This document shows, one piece after another, positions 46,256 to 59,357 of a stretch of DNA of 64,000 nucleotides. Source of the DNA: Mesocentrotus franciscanus (taxonomy: Eukaryota; Echinodermata; Echinoidea; Camarodonta; Strongylocentrotidae); contig CP137675.1 of assembly GCA_037976565.1 (NCBI GenBank), positions 7,220,272 through 7,284,271 on the forward strand, given 5' to 3'. The notes beneath the pieces are model-generated. The model saw only the letters and a program-made list of their open reading frames with translations, was not told the DNA's origin and searched no databases. The translations under genes were made by a program, and so were the position numbers. Positions within the stretch are counted from its first letter, which is position 1. Each line of letters starts with the position of its first letter.

Positions 46256-47188
46256 CACTGCAAAAACCAGAGTGTTAAATTTAACACCAAGGGTGTTAAA
46301 TTTAACACTTTCTTGGTATCTATATCGTGCAACTCCTCTGGTGTTACTTAACACCATTTTCTGGAATTAGATAATTTCAATTCCACTTTTGGTGTTAATA
46401 TTTGACAACTCCTACTGGTGTAGATTAACACCAATATCTGGAATCATAACAAATTCAATTCCACTTTTGGTGTTTATATTCTTGTTGATCCATTAGAGAT
46501 TTTTCTATGTATGTCTAATGGTCCCACATTCCATATTCCCTATTATCGACCATTATCGACCAGGGTAGAGGAACCAGTGGTAAACTGATAATTCATAATC
46601 GATGTTGGCAACTGTCCACCAATAGGTATATTCTAATCTCCATTGCATTAACTCCATCACATAGATCATTTGAAGTAAATTCAAGATTAACATGTATGTG
46701 GTACAGGCTGGTACACATATATATATAATAAACATGCATGTTGTTTCTTGGTTAGTAATCATATAATCAATATATCTATTGCTAAAACGTTAATATAATT
46801 GTAACAAGATCGGACATATAATCTATTGGTCAATAATTGCCAAAGGAAAATACAAATCACAAAATTGATGTGCATTGTCATAATTTGCTTAACAAATCAT
46901 GATAAATGTATTTTTCTGTGAACACGTGTAAGTAATCATTAAGCGCGCGTACACTTTGTGAAAACTTATTCGACCAATCAACCGCCTTAAACGAAATCAC
47001 GTGATGATACTTTCAACACCAAGCATAAAACAACACCATGTTACTTAACACCCAGTAATTATTAATGCATGCTTAAATCTGACCGGTGTTAAAAATAACA
47101 CCAATGGTGTTAAAAATAACACCAATGGTGTCAAAAAAATTCAATACCATACTGGTGTTAGAAATTTAACACCCTGGTTTTTGCAGTG
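46256..47188. mobile_element. 933-bp terminal-inverted-repeat element with palindromic modules
   Basis: The left end is CACTGCAAAAACCAGAGTGT (46256-) and the right end is its near-perfect reverse complement, ending CACCCTGGTTTTTGCAGTG at 47188. Terminal inverted repeats run about 33-35 bp with few mismatches. Inside are palindromes of one theme: GTGTTAAATTTAACAC at 46272-46287 and 46293-46308, GGTGTTACTTAACACC at 46340-46355, GGTGTAGATTAACACC at about 46419-46434, and GGTGTTAAAAATAACACC at 47085-47102 and 47106-47123. Two units of about 77 bp in tandem (about 46340-46480) include TTCAATTCCACTTTTGGTGT. The centre is AT-rich with no transposase; the 69-codon reverse frame there is not convincing. 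Only AG/AG flanks the ends, so the target duplication is unclear and no superfamily is named. Confidence 0.85.
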
Positions 47189-47307
47189 AGGGCCGGTCGA
47201 CTCTGGCTTTAGAAATCGTTCTTTCCATACTTCGCCATTTAATTCTTTATCTCTAGGCTATACTTCTGCGTATTTTATATGTTTCCTGTTCCTCTATATA
47301 CTGCGTT

Positions 47308-47660
47308 CTCTTTCTGCCTCACCCTCTCCCTCTCTATCCCTCCCTCTACCCTCTGCCTCTCACTCTCACTCACTCATTCACTTTCTGTCTGACTTTATCT
47401 CTATCTTTCAATCTCTCTCTTTCTCTCTCTCTCTCTCTTCCTCTCCGTTTCTCTCTTTCTCTCTCTTATTCTCCCTCTCTCTCCCTCTCTCTCCCTCTCA
47501 CTCCCTCTCACCCCTTCTCTCTTTCACATCCACACCCACCCATCCACGCACCCGCCAACCCACACACACACACACCCACAACATACATATACACCACACA
47601 CTCTCTCTATCTCTCGCTCTCTCTCCCTCTCTCTCTCTCCCACTCTCTACCCATCTCTCT
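47308..47660. repeat. CT-rich tract with a CA patch
   Basis: A pyrimidine-rich microsatellite region with clean CT runs at about 47413-47438 and 47626-47640 and a CA-rich part at about 47528-47600. Confidence 0.9.
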
Positions 47661-50600
47661 CTTTATCCCTTTCACTTCTCTTTTCTGCTATCGCGATCGC
47701 TCTCTTCTGATTTTTCTTCATTTTTTCATCGTCGAATATACACTCAATTCAAGCACTGAATATGTCCGCAAATGTTCTTATACGGTAAAAAATTGAGGAT
47801 GGAAGATGATGTCTTGCAGTTTAGGAAACCCAAAGGTACACCAGAGCTAAAACAATCTCGTAAAAATAAACAAATGAAAATGTACATCAGCACTTAGAAC
47901 CATCAAATAATAATCGATAAAGACACTGTAATATGTCACGTTGTGAATCAGAATCAATATCATCTCGTTTATCCAGGTGAAAGATCAACAAACAAGGTTA
48001 CGTACTCAAACACATTTAATGAAGCATATCGATCTTTCCATTTTGATTCGACATGGCTAGCTTCATTCTTACATAATGACATTTGTTAATAAGTCATTTA
48101 TCGATGCCGGTAGATATCATAATCATGATAAAATGGAAACAATAAATTAGTCGATGATTTGTCAGAAAATGTGCGCCGTAATTACTGTTTTGTACAATAT
48201 CCCCCACCTATTTTCATATCATGACTCGTTTTTGCTATTATTTATTTGTCAATAAGGCACCAATATTTTTTCGTTTTGTATTATTCAGGTGCGTTATTAA
48301 TCCTCAAAGCGTTAATACTAGTCATGTTTTCGCTCATATTCTGCAAACCGTGCAATAAGCTGCAACACTCTCCTTTTTTTAAAAATAGGAGTACATGTAT
48401 AGGTACATGTATGAGCTAACATCGCTTTTCCGGTTTTGGGATTGAAACCTTAAAAGAAAATCCACCAGGATGACCATGTTATATTAGCCTATATCTTAAG
48501 GCCGGCATTTTTCATGGGCATTGGCACGGCGGCCGTTCACACTTCCTCTGCCCCTCGAGCAATTATTAATCATTAATGCATGTTTAATACACGTATACAT
48601 GTCATGTGATGAATGTGCTCCCATACACTTCGCCCATATGAAGATAGATGTGCGCACACATGCTTCGCCCATAAGAATATCAGGCTGTAATAAGTGATTA
48701 TCAAAACTTCAATGCGTCTTCATTTTCAATAACAAACACAATCCTGGCATATTACATATTAGTATCACGTGTGTGAGATCGTATTAACTTCAAGAGATTT
48801 ATGTTTGGCATGACAATTCACATAAGAACCTCACATGAATAGCATATATGAATAGGAATGAGAAAAACATGAAAGGTAGCAGGGAAAAGGCACGAACGTG
48901 TAACAAGAAAAAGTAATAGGTCGTGAAATAAAAGACAATTATGTGAAGAATTAAAGAAAACAGATAGACGAATAAATAGATTACAAAAATTAATGAATAA
49001 ATGAATGAATAAATAAACGAAAACGCTAGTAGATGACAAATAGGCTTACAGTTGTTCGGTGACATTGGAGCTCGTTTCCCTAAAGAGGAATAATACGTTT
49101 ATCTTTTTTTTCTGATATTTTGTTATCATAAAGAAAATGTCGTCAGGGCACCTAAAACGAAATATAAGAAAGCATTTGAAATTGATGTTTGTCTTTCTTC
49201 AAACTGCCAATCCGCTACAGTTTGCTTAGGCATCTTAGACACGCACACTTTAATCAAATTTGTGTTTAGAATAGATGAACTAGTTTTGTTCGATGACTAC
49301 CTTACTGGAACTAATGATAGCAAAGTTTTATCGAACACTTTCCTCATTATGCTTTAGCTCTTGGTAGTTTGGTGATATTCCTCAATGACAAAAGCTGGAA
49401 TTACCGCTAAGTAAACTCTGCTGAATAATTATAACGGAGCATCTCTGAATATATCATGAATTAAGAAGTATCCAGTACGACAGTTTATATTTGTTCTTTA
49501 CTCTGCCTCCGAAATTATGTCATTGGATCTAATTAGTAAGGCAAATCATGCATGATACAGTGATTAGTTGTACCATATAACTGCAGGTAAAATCATCCTC
49601 GATCGATGACAAGGATGGAAATTAAACTTCGTGGCTTTTTGTCGATTTAATTGGTAGGAATGTGCTAAATGGTTAGGTAACAAGAAATCACATCTTTATT
49701 GCTCCATGTTTTAATCAAGCCAACATAATGTGAGGAAAGCATGGAGAGAAAGAGGAGAAAATGGAAAGTCAGAATTAAGTAAAAGATAGATGTGGCATCC
49801 TGAGGAGGGATATTTAAAAGACAAAGAACAAGAACAAGAAAAGGTTGAAGAATTTAAGATGAAGAAGGAAACTAAAAAACAAAAAACAACGAAGGTCCTA
49901 GACCCATGAAAAAGCGATGTAGGGGAAAGAAAAACAAAAGTACAAATTTCATAAGTAAACCCTCAAAATGCGCTTTCCAAAGATTTTTTCCTAATTGATA
50001 TTGCAAACATTCATTTTTTAAAAATATGATTATGAAATTACAGTAGAGTAAATCAGGTTTCAGGAAAACACTCAACATTTTTTATCAAATATCTATGAAA
50101 ACCTGAACCGCAGGATAGTGTAACATGGCCAACATTAAGTACTTTCCGTCTACTGGGGGCCACGGGGACACTTCGAATGGCAAAAAGAGGAATAGAATCA
50201 TGAAAACGATACAGAGTAAAAAGTAGAGAAAAGGGGAGAGAGCAAGGGCAATGTGACGATAAAGACCGCTCATAACCTCTCTCGCTTGATCTCTCGAATT
50301 TCATCTAACTAGTAAGACCGATCCCCGTCAACGGTTCCCCTCAATGTCGGGAACAACAATACGCCACTACTTATAGCCTAGCTACATACCGCATCAGACA
50401 ACGAGGAATGCAAACACTTTTCGACGGAAGTTAGACTAGAGATATATCATGATAAGAATGTAGTCCATCACTATTATCAACATCTAATAATTACATTCAG
50501 TCACAGAATACTTGTTTCATTAGAGTTTTACCGCGGAAGCAGTACACACAAACAAAGAGAGGGAACTGAGTTCTTCTTATACCATTCTGCAACGTTCTGC

Positions 50601-50905
50601 GGCAGACGAATCTAAAATGCGATCATAAAATTCTCTCTCACATATTGGCCGGTATTCATAAAAGCGTGCTAAATTTAGTTCAGGTTTACACGCGAAGTAT
50701 AGTAAGGAGGTTTGAGGTAGGCTATTGATTCATGGAACGCTAAATGTCGGCCCTCTTCATCCTGTCAGAATTTTAAACATTTGGTAACTCAGTGGGTAAA
50801 GGTAAATTCATATCATTAATGATGTGATTTTATGTGAACAAAACTGTTATTTCCATATCATGGCTTAATTCGTTTTGTGTATTTTGGTTATAGAAAAACA
50901 GAGGA
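47661..50905. other. Unassigned AT-rich sequence
   Basis: I saw no gene or element in 3.2 kb. A (GAAT/AAAT)-type patch near 48990-49015 explains part of the Tyr/Phe-rich reverse frames there. Confidence 0.45.
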
Positions 50906-51059
50906 GTCAAACCTGTCTCCTAAAGGAAACAGAAAAAAAGTGGCCAATGGAGGCAGGTAGCCTTTCTAGACAGGTTCTACAACAATGAAATACATGGATA
51001 TTATTATGTACACCCAACTGGCCTTTATATGGAGGGGTGGCCACTAAAACATGTTTGAC
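50906..51059. repeat. Possible degenerate inverted repeat
   Basis: GTCAAACCTGTCTCC at the left and its loose reverse complement CTAAAACATGTTTGAC at the right bound about 154 bp. Inside, GGCAGGTAGCC, AGACAGGTT and GGGTGGCCACTAAAACATG look like related modules. The match is weak. Confidence 0.4.
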
Positions 51060-53753
51060 ACAAGCTTGGCAATTTGCGCTTTATCTTAGTAATGTTTACC
51101 AGGTTCCGTTCAAACTTTTCATCTGAGATTTCTGCTTTCACTCAGAGCAACTCGCTAAGAAGGTTGTATTTACCTTGAATACAAAACATATAGAGGAAGG
51201 GGGCAACTGAACGAATGCACCCTTAAATGACCCCCTCCCGTGCATGTCTGGGGAAAAGGAATTAAAATAGCTTAAATTTCATGATATACTAACTCACTTC
51301 ATTGATGTGACATTAATGCTGCAAGCGATGGTACGGCTACTCGATCACTTGAGCTTGGAGATAAAGCAGTGCGTGACTTTAAGCAGGGAAACTTTTTGAG
51401 TATCAATTATAATTAGATGCAGAGTTTAGCATTTATCATTTTCATATGCTCTAAATTCTGAACAAAGCAAGTTAGATTATACATATTATACCCTTTTCCA
51501 GTTGTGATGTTTAAAACAAAGTGAAGATCGCTTCAATTTTCCATTATTCAGAATTTGTCAAATAGTAGAAGTTTCAACGTTTTATACGAACTTTCAATTT
51601 GATGACTCAGGAACATGATGATCTTTAGTCCATGTAAACAATTCAAATAGAAGAAGAAAAAAAAAACGATTTCTATTTTATTTGTTCCTATTGTTTCCGA
51701 TCAGATTGATGATGCCAATATAATGAACTTTGGAATAGATAGCTATGGAAATGATATCACAAATAGATTGGTGAGTCGGGCTATTATCAGCTTTATCATC
51801 CCTTTCATTAACATATAGATGAATTATTACAATGAAAAGGAATGCCATCACATCGATGATCAACACACTCAAACTAAATTGAATTTGAATTTGTTTTTTG
51901 CAGATTTAGAACTTTTAATTAAAACGGTGACTTAGTAGTTAAAGCAGATCTTGTTTCCTTAAACAGTCTAGTTAACGCATGCTCCACAGAACGAAAACAA
52001 GGACAGAGACACAAAGACAGATATAGGAAGAACCAGAGATAGTAATACATGGCTAATACGTTTATTTGGTACATGATCTACATTTTCGATGTTTTCGAGA
52101 AGTAAGACCTACTCTTGGACGTCTCCAAACATTAAATTCTTTTCATTATACACACAAAATACGTTATCTGTAGCAGATAAGATGTGGGACCCCTGATCGG
52201 ACTAGCAGCGTGGAAACTAGCGAATGCAATCAGCGGACAGGCGGGAAAACGGGAAAGTAAAGCCTGAGGAGCGGATATATCGTCGTTAGAGCAGACGACG
52301 CTTCGCCAAGGGTCAATTAACTCCATTAAAGACCAATCCACCTATCTCTACCGACCTTCCCTCTGATAATTACTTACATTTGTGCAACGAATAACTGTTG
52401 ACCGCTGTAAAAGTTGTGGAAGGAGTAGGAAGTGAAGATGTAATTGTTACAAAGACTCTTCCATTACCCCTTGAAAATTGTACATCTATCCCCACGCCGT
52501 TTTTTGCCTAAGTTTGATTAACGTTCATAAATATTCTTCATTGTGCAACAAAATTAAAAAGCTGAACAGATTGTTTAAAATATTGGAAAGCTGTATTTTA
52601 TCGGCGTTGAACACCAAATGAGACAAATTGTCTGTGTATATAGACCTATATTTATTCGTACCATGTACATGCTTTTCTTGTTTAAGCCTTTCTTGCGCAA
52701 CTGATTTTTTTTTTAATTCTGCAAATGATTATAATTATAATAGAAATCATAATCCATTGGTTATGAACACGAGCATTGTTCATAATAAAATTACTATTAA
52801 GACCCTGTGATTATGTTACCACCTATGTTTGGAGTGCCTTTATGTTGCGTAAATTTAACTCTCGTCATAATTATATCGCATTCGGGTCGATCTACACGGG
52901 TCGACATCTAATTCCTCCCAGCATTCTCGGGCCTGCTGCAAAGAATACGTGCAATTTCAACGTATTCATTGGAAAAAAAGTAAGGTCCTAATTCTTTTGA
53001 CTAATTATCATGGGATTCGTATTCCGTCTATCCTACCTCAATGCTATTTGGAAGTCCTTACGTTTTCCCCGTGTTAAGTCCTGACTCACTGCTAAGTATC
53101 AGATTGCTAAACCGTCGTCAAGACTGGCTTCACTTTCCTGCTGCAAACTGGACATATACTTTCATAGACGCGTACCAGGGCCGAGTTAGCCCGACCCCCT
53201 ATCTACTGTGTCACTGCACACACGGGTTATATTAAGAATGATAATTACATCCACTCCCAAAAGGAATACACCTAGTTCATGAAAAATGTCTTTTTTGCCT
53301 GCAATCCAAAACTTCCATAAAAATACATTGATTCTGCTTTTCTGAGAATAAAGTTATTTTATGTTCAAGGCAAGTGTAGAATCGATGAGTTACCATTTAC
53401 TAATCGCTTACATTTCGCCGAAAAAATCAACCTTTCTCGAATCGGAATACAGAAATTGTAACCTTCGAATAACAACTTTTATATTCAAATATGAAAGTAC
53501 AGTCGGCAACGCGGGAAAAACGGGGGAAAGAGTCAGGACACCTTTCGTTTTATTCTTTAAAGGCCAATTGATTACCATTTTCAACAGCAGACGTTCTAGA
53601 GTTGCGTTTCATTTTATCAGATATGAAAGTAGGTATTTGATTAACTTCCTAATACTTATAAATTGATCTATGCTCCCGTCGCGATCTGATATTGAATTCA
53701 AACCCATTTTGCATCGTCATCTTTTCAAGAAAAATCAGTACCGCGCCTTCCTA
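51060..53753. other. Unassigned sequence
   Basis: I saw no gene. Slightly GC-richer sequence at about 52170-52340 and 52890-53225 was inspected for exons, but no protein motif was found. Confidence 0.4.
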
Positions 53754-53799
53754 AAAATAAAAAAGAGAGGGAGAGAGAGGGAGAGAGAACGAGAAGGAA

Positions 53800-53832
<33 letters not shown>
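53754..53832. repeat. GA microsatellite
   Basis: (GA)n with a clean run at about 53803-53831. Confidence 0.93.
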
Positions 53833-53833
<1 letters not shown>

Positions 53834-56800
53834 GGGTATGTAAGCAGCATATATAGTAGAACAAGTAGAGCAAGTATAGTAGAACATGAATGGGGAAAAG
53901 AATAGAGAAAGAAAGGATAGAGCAGACAGTCAGACAGACAGACAGTGTGATAATATGTGCGAAGAGAATATTGATTTGGAGGTCTAGCGATCGGAAAGAG
54001 CGGCACAGCTGGGTTTCTCCCAATGGGTGTTCATTATACCATGGAGTCAAATTGAGATGGAGGAGTTTGGTATGAGAGGGACCATCAATCAGACTAAGCT
54101 GGGATGCGATCCAATCTTGATGAATTCTTCCTAGAATTATGCGGAGACGATGGAAGTATACTGTTTGCAAATCTTAATCTCATCATCCGAACAGTACGCC
54201 TAATTTGGAAATAAATTAGAGAGAATGGGAACCTCTTAGAAGCCTTTCTATTAAAGGGAACTGTATAATAGGCCTCCGATGAGTGAAGTTGAAAGGCGCT
54301 GAGTGATGGGAAGAATAGGCAAAGAAATAGAGCTACTAAACCAACTTACATCATTTATAGGGACAATTGCTACCGTCTCTCCAATCACATTTTGAGTTAC
54401 ATCGTCTCTCGAGTCATTCATCTCTTCCAAAATCCAATGACTATGAAGCCTTTTGTAATACTGTGACACGAACCATCTGAAAATAAGTTCGAACATTAGC
54501 TTTAGACGCCGAAGACAAAAATAATTTATGTCTATCGTATCTACAAAAAAAAAAATAGATTTATGTTTTGAGAAAAAACAGTTATTCATATAGAAATATT
54601 TTAGATGTAATAATCAATGGTGTTTACATAATAAACTTGGTTCATGATCACAGTCAATCAATATTGCACCCTTTTTCCATTTCAGTGATCACTAACATGA
54701 CGGTGATCATTAATGCGACTGTATTTTATTGCCAAACAAGACAAGTGACAGATAATTAAACAAAACGATTTATAAAATAAGGAAAATCTACATAATGTAT
54801 ATAATGGTACATTGGTGCATTTAGGGCTTGGATTTGGACGGGGCAGCTTATGTTTATCGATGTTTCTCATCAAGGTAACGTAATGTAGATCTCATATTGG
54901 TCTGGAGAGTGGGCATGTGCGGCAGAACCTTTTTTTGTTCTTCTTCAAACTGCAGGGGTGTGCTCGCCCTATAATTATTTGAGACGTAAAAGAGGCTTCT
55001 TTAAAGATACTATGTCCCTTTCGCAGCCAACCTTAAAATTCTGTAGAACTTTGCAGGAATTATGAATATGCCATGTATGTCCTATCTGTGAAATTTAAAC
55101 GTTAGCAGTGTCCTAATATTCAAATTATGCAAGGAAACCTGTTTACTTGCTAGACTTCACTGTTAGACACTATTGAGTGACTGATTGGCTTTTTTTCTTC
55201 TTTGGTAATAACGTACACAAAATGAGCGGTAAAGGGTACATGAACATTTTGTCTACATCAATAACCCACTTCTTGTAATGGCCAAAATTAGACTGATTGA
55301 ATCTTTGCGCAGCACAAAACGTACGACCATTCGGCACAATGGTCTGAAAAATCAGACTATTACTTACTGGCTCTATAGCTCCTAAGTCGATTCGACAACT
55401 AATAGTCGTTATTTTCCCACTTAAAGACATTTTCAAGCCCCCCCCCTTTTTTAGAGAAGTTCTAAATTAGTATTGTCTTTCAAATGCCGTTGGAATTTAA
55501 CCTGTTTCATTTTTTAGCCTGCAAATGGGACATAGTACTTTTAAGGCATAGTTTATTGAAAGACGAGGAAAAAAGCAACTGTTAAGGGTGGATTCAAATT
55601 TAAAATCAATCACATATGAACTTTTCCAGTCGTGAATATTGACGGTAATACAAAATGATTATTGAGCCAACAGTCAACAGCTGCATGTGATAAATTTAAA
55701 TTTTGATTACTATTACTTGAACGAGCCTCTTCTGCATTATCCATTTGTGTCTGATCTGTTTATGAGATTAAGGCCATTCGATTTTATTATAGTACTTTGT
55801 GCCCCCATTTCGCTTTACATTGCTATTTCTTTGTCATATTTGTGTTTGTTTTCAAAGTAGGTTATACACGGATCCCTTCTCCCTTGCCTCATCTCAAATA
55901 CGTTAGTGTGGTTGACCAATTTGTCCAAGTGTTCAGATCAAGGAGAGAAAGAACAGGTGGGACAAATTAAAAGTGGGATAAGGGGGAGATACGCGTGAAA
56001 GAGAAAGAAGAGCGATCGATGTATAGGACCTTAGCAGTTCTGTGAAGAAAGATAAGAGAAGATGCAATAGACTAATCATAATTCACCGAGACTGGGGTCT
56101 ATCTCAGGAGACAGCAGCGGTTCTTCCAAGATTTGAGAGAAACTCGACACGAATCTCGTCCCTCAGTGATCAGGTATTCGGCCAGAAGGCCCGCACGTGG
56201 ATCGAAATCTTCCCTTTTCTCCTGCCTTCGTACTTCTTTCGCATAATGTCTCCTCTTACAAAGAAGCAGGCTAAAAAATAATGAGGAAAATTTTCCCATC
56301 CATCGTGTAGAAATATTAAGTTAACTTTTCTCCGCCTATGCACAAAATAATGACTGCTAAATTATATTTTAATAAGTAAATACGTATTACGTCATAAGTA
56401 CTTAAAACTCAAATACAAAAAGTTTTTAACATTAACTTGACGAAGAAGTTGGGTTTACTCTTAATGGAATACGCAAGTATGCACAACCAGAGACATAATT
56501 GAAATCTAGGCAAGGAATGGGGCTGAATATCCTGGTTGCACCGATAGTGCCTGCTGGATACGTGCCGTCATTTGTCTGGCGTACGACTGCGTCAGTGACT
56601 TTGCCGCGCCTTGGAAAAATGCTATCGTACAAAAAGCGCACAGAAAGTAAACATTGCAATCACTGCTTTGAATTACTAACGTCTGCACTAATTTCCTCCA
56701 TAGGCTTAATCAACGCTGTATTCAAAATGGCGCCTCGTGTCTAACGTGCATAGAATCCATATCTGACACGATTGTTAGGGCTTGATCGAATCATCCCCCT

Positions 56801-57069
56801 CTCATCATTTTCGACTCTTCTTCAGTTACTTCAATCATACAGTAACATAGTATCAGACCAGCTGCATCTGTGAGAGTCTAAAACATAAAAATGGACAGAA
56901 TGGGGGTACGATTTTGCGTAACTCAATCTTCCTGACGTACTCGAGCCTGGAGGTACGATTGTTTTTATATTTTTTTCCCTAAAGGAAGTGTTTGGAGATG
57001 AACGATGACGAAAAAGGATGAATTAGGCAAACTTGAAAGAAAACCGTAACATCACTTGTTGATTCATGA
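53833..57069. other. Unassigned sequence
   Basis: No gene or element was recognised. A short GACA repeat (about 53929-53944) and a C/T run at about 55438-55451 occur. Frames at 56042-56281, 56432-56659 and 56499-56744 overlap one another on opposite strands and show no family motif. Confidence 0.4.
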
Positions 57070-57133
57070 AATTTGTGAGAGAAATGGAGAGAACAAGAGG
57101 GGGGGGGTACGAGAAAGCAGTGAGGTATAGAGG

Positions 57134-57173
<40 letters not shown>

Positions 57174-57216
57174 AAGGGAAAGGGAATTGGAGGGCGATAG
57201 AAAGATGGGTGAGGGG

Positions 57217-57253
<37 letters not shown>

Positions 57254-57262
57254 GGACAGACA
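57070..57262. repeat. GA microsatellite
   Basis: GA-rich throughout, with clean runs at about 57138-57169 and 57220-57250. Confidence 0.93.
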
Positions 57263-57894
57263 GAGGGACAGAGGATATTGGAAGCTAACACCTAAAATTG
57301 TTGGATTGTTGAGCGATCCATAGAGGTTTGGTATAAACCAATGTAAGTTGTTGTCCAGAGCCCTGGGGTGAAGGGTGAGACCGTGAGAGGAAACCTGGCG
57401 GCCATGCTAAGTACATATTTCTCGCAAACTAATAATGTCATTGAATGCGCATACTGCCATGTTGGGGGCGTCAGTGGGATACTTGATACGGGCAGTTCTT
57501 AACTCATATAATTCAAAATTTAGCCGTCACGTCAGAAAGAAGGAATGAAGAACACCATCTAACTTTAACAGAAATGTTGAAAATATCCTCCAACCTACAA
57601 CTTGTTGAAAAGAATTATTGATTCACCCATCATGCCCATAGATATTTTTAGCGGGGATGTCACATCCCTCATATCCCTTCCCCCACAGACCCACTCCATG
57701 CCTCTGGCGACACCCGTTGGTCTGCTCGGTTATTTCCCTCGCGCTCCTCCACGGTTCCGATACCGCGTCCGTTTGACTCCATATTTATCATAAATCTACG
57801 ATTGGTAAATTCATGCATGCAAAGCAAATAATGTCGTGATATTTTGTCCAGTCTAAACCTCATCTCTCTAAAAGAAAGTGTTCACATAGCCAAT

Positions 57895-58053
57895 ATAAAG
57901 AGTGGTAGTGGCTTTGGTGATGGTGATGGTGGCAAAGAAGATGATGGTAATGGTAATGTTTATGGTGGTCGTGGTGGGAATGATGGTGATGATGGTGGTG
58001 GTGGTAATGATGATGATGGTGATAATTGTAATGGTAGTGGTGGTGATGATGAT
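57895..58053. repeat. GGT/GAT trinucleotide repeat
   Basis: Imperfect (GGT/GAT)n of about 155 bp, followed by an A-rich CAAAA patch (about 58078-58175). The Gly/Asp-rich plus frame (57844-58185) and His-rich minus frame are artefacts. Confidence 0.9.
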
Positions 58054-58175
58054 GCCAAGCTAAACCAAACAAAAAGAATGAAAAGAAGAAGAAAAAAAAG
58101 CAAAACCACCCCCAAAAAGCAAAAAACAACAACAAAACAACAAAACAAAACAAATCAAACACAAGTAAACAAAAC

Positions 58176-59064
58176 AGATAGATAAGGAGTAGAGAGGTTG
58201 AATCCTTACCCTACTTTTCCCTTCCCTTCGTTTAAAAAAAAATCTATCTCAGTTTCGCTTCTTTTCATTTCTTTCTCTTATTTTCTCGTTTGATCTATCT
58301 TCTCTTTGTCATAACATACTCCATCCCGCCCTACGCCTTGTCAAATCTTTGTCATATTGATGCAGATATTTGATCCCACCCTAAGCTATCTGATCATTTG
58401 AAGACAGTTTAGAGACGTAATCGGTCTCCTCTTGACCCACTATAATCATTGCCCACTATCCGGTTTGGCAGCAATCAAAACGCAACGAAATGCAATCCAA
58501 AATGACATAAGAATACATTCTTTCCCCAGCCCACTCTCAATTTTCCTTTTTAAGAGAAAAAAAATCTTTATGTCTTCATGGTCTAGGTATTACTAACATG
58601 AAAGTGCGGAGAAATATCCCGTGAATTTTTCGTGAAAAGAAGTCCAACTAACTAATTAGTATTATTATTGGTCTATCTTGGTGTATGTGTATTGCACATT
58701 CCTAGTTGGCAATAAAAACAATATTTTACAGTAAAAACAATATTTTACAGTAAAATCAAGGACAGGATATCGTAAAGATGAAGACAACCTCATTTTTCGT
58801 TTGTTTGTTTTTGGTGTTTAAACCATTTTTATTGCCTCACTTGACAATAACAATATCATTTGAAGGATATACACATTCGTCTTTAAGTTATTAGATATTC
58901 TTTCATTTATTTTCAAATGAATTCGTTTCTTGCTGCCTTTTTTTCTTTACTATTGCAATTTCACACCCAAATTAACTTCTTTTGATTCCGCGTAGACGCC
59001 ACAAACTCTTTAAACCATTCATCAATTAAAAATTAATGCAGATAGATAGACAATTCGCAGTTTT
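58176..59064. other. Unassigned sequence
   Basis: Only a 19-20-bp tandem doublet (TAAAAACAATATTTTACAG twice, about 58713-58752) stands out. Confidence 0.45.
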
Positions 59065-59143
59065 GCACTAGTGCGCCTTGAGCATTTAATTTTAAAGTGA
59101 ATTTGGCGCCTTATAAATCCTATATATTATTATTATTATTTCG
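59065..59143 (+). mobile_element. SINE 3'-end relic
   Basis: GTGCGCCTTGAGCATTTAA, TTTGGCGCCTTATAAATCC and a run of ATT trinucleotides (about 59125-59141) resemble the 3' end of dispersed tRNA-derived SINEs and the GCGCTATACAAGAACC-ATT tail of the SINE at 2220-2497. The tRNA head with A and B boxes is missing, so it is a 5'-truncated copy. Confidence 0.6.
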
Positions 59144-59219
59144 TCTATCCATTAAAGACACATAGAAGTGGGCTCTCATGGGGAATTCGACACCAATAAC
59201 AGGTGTTGTCAATCACCAG

Positions 59220-59357
59220 GGCCCCGTCTTACAAAGATTTGATATCAATCGCAACTTATTTGCGATTTATATCAATCGCAACTATGTACTTAAGAGATAG
59301 GAGACTGCAAACTTGCGATTGATTTGGATCAATCGCAACTCTTTGTAAGACGGGGCC
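59220..59357. mobile_element. Foldback MITE with GGCCCCGTCTTACAAAG ends
   Basis: GGCCCCGTCTTACAAAGA at the left (59220-59237) is inverted perfectly at the right as TCTTTGTAAGACGGGGCC (59340-59357). Both halves also carry copies of GATTGAT..ATCAATCGCAA, so each arm is itself an inverted structure around ATCAATCGCAA. About 138 bp and non-coding. Elements with this terminus are, to my knowledge, common in marine invertebrate genomes. Confidence 0.92.

Noticed and set aside
52132..52341. GC-richer reverse frame of 69 codons as host exon
   Set aside because: No recognisable domain and no flanking splice signals that stand out.
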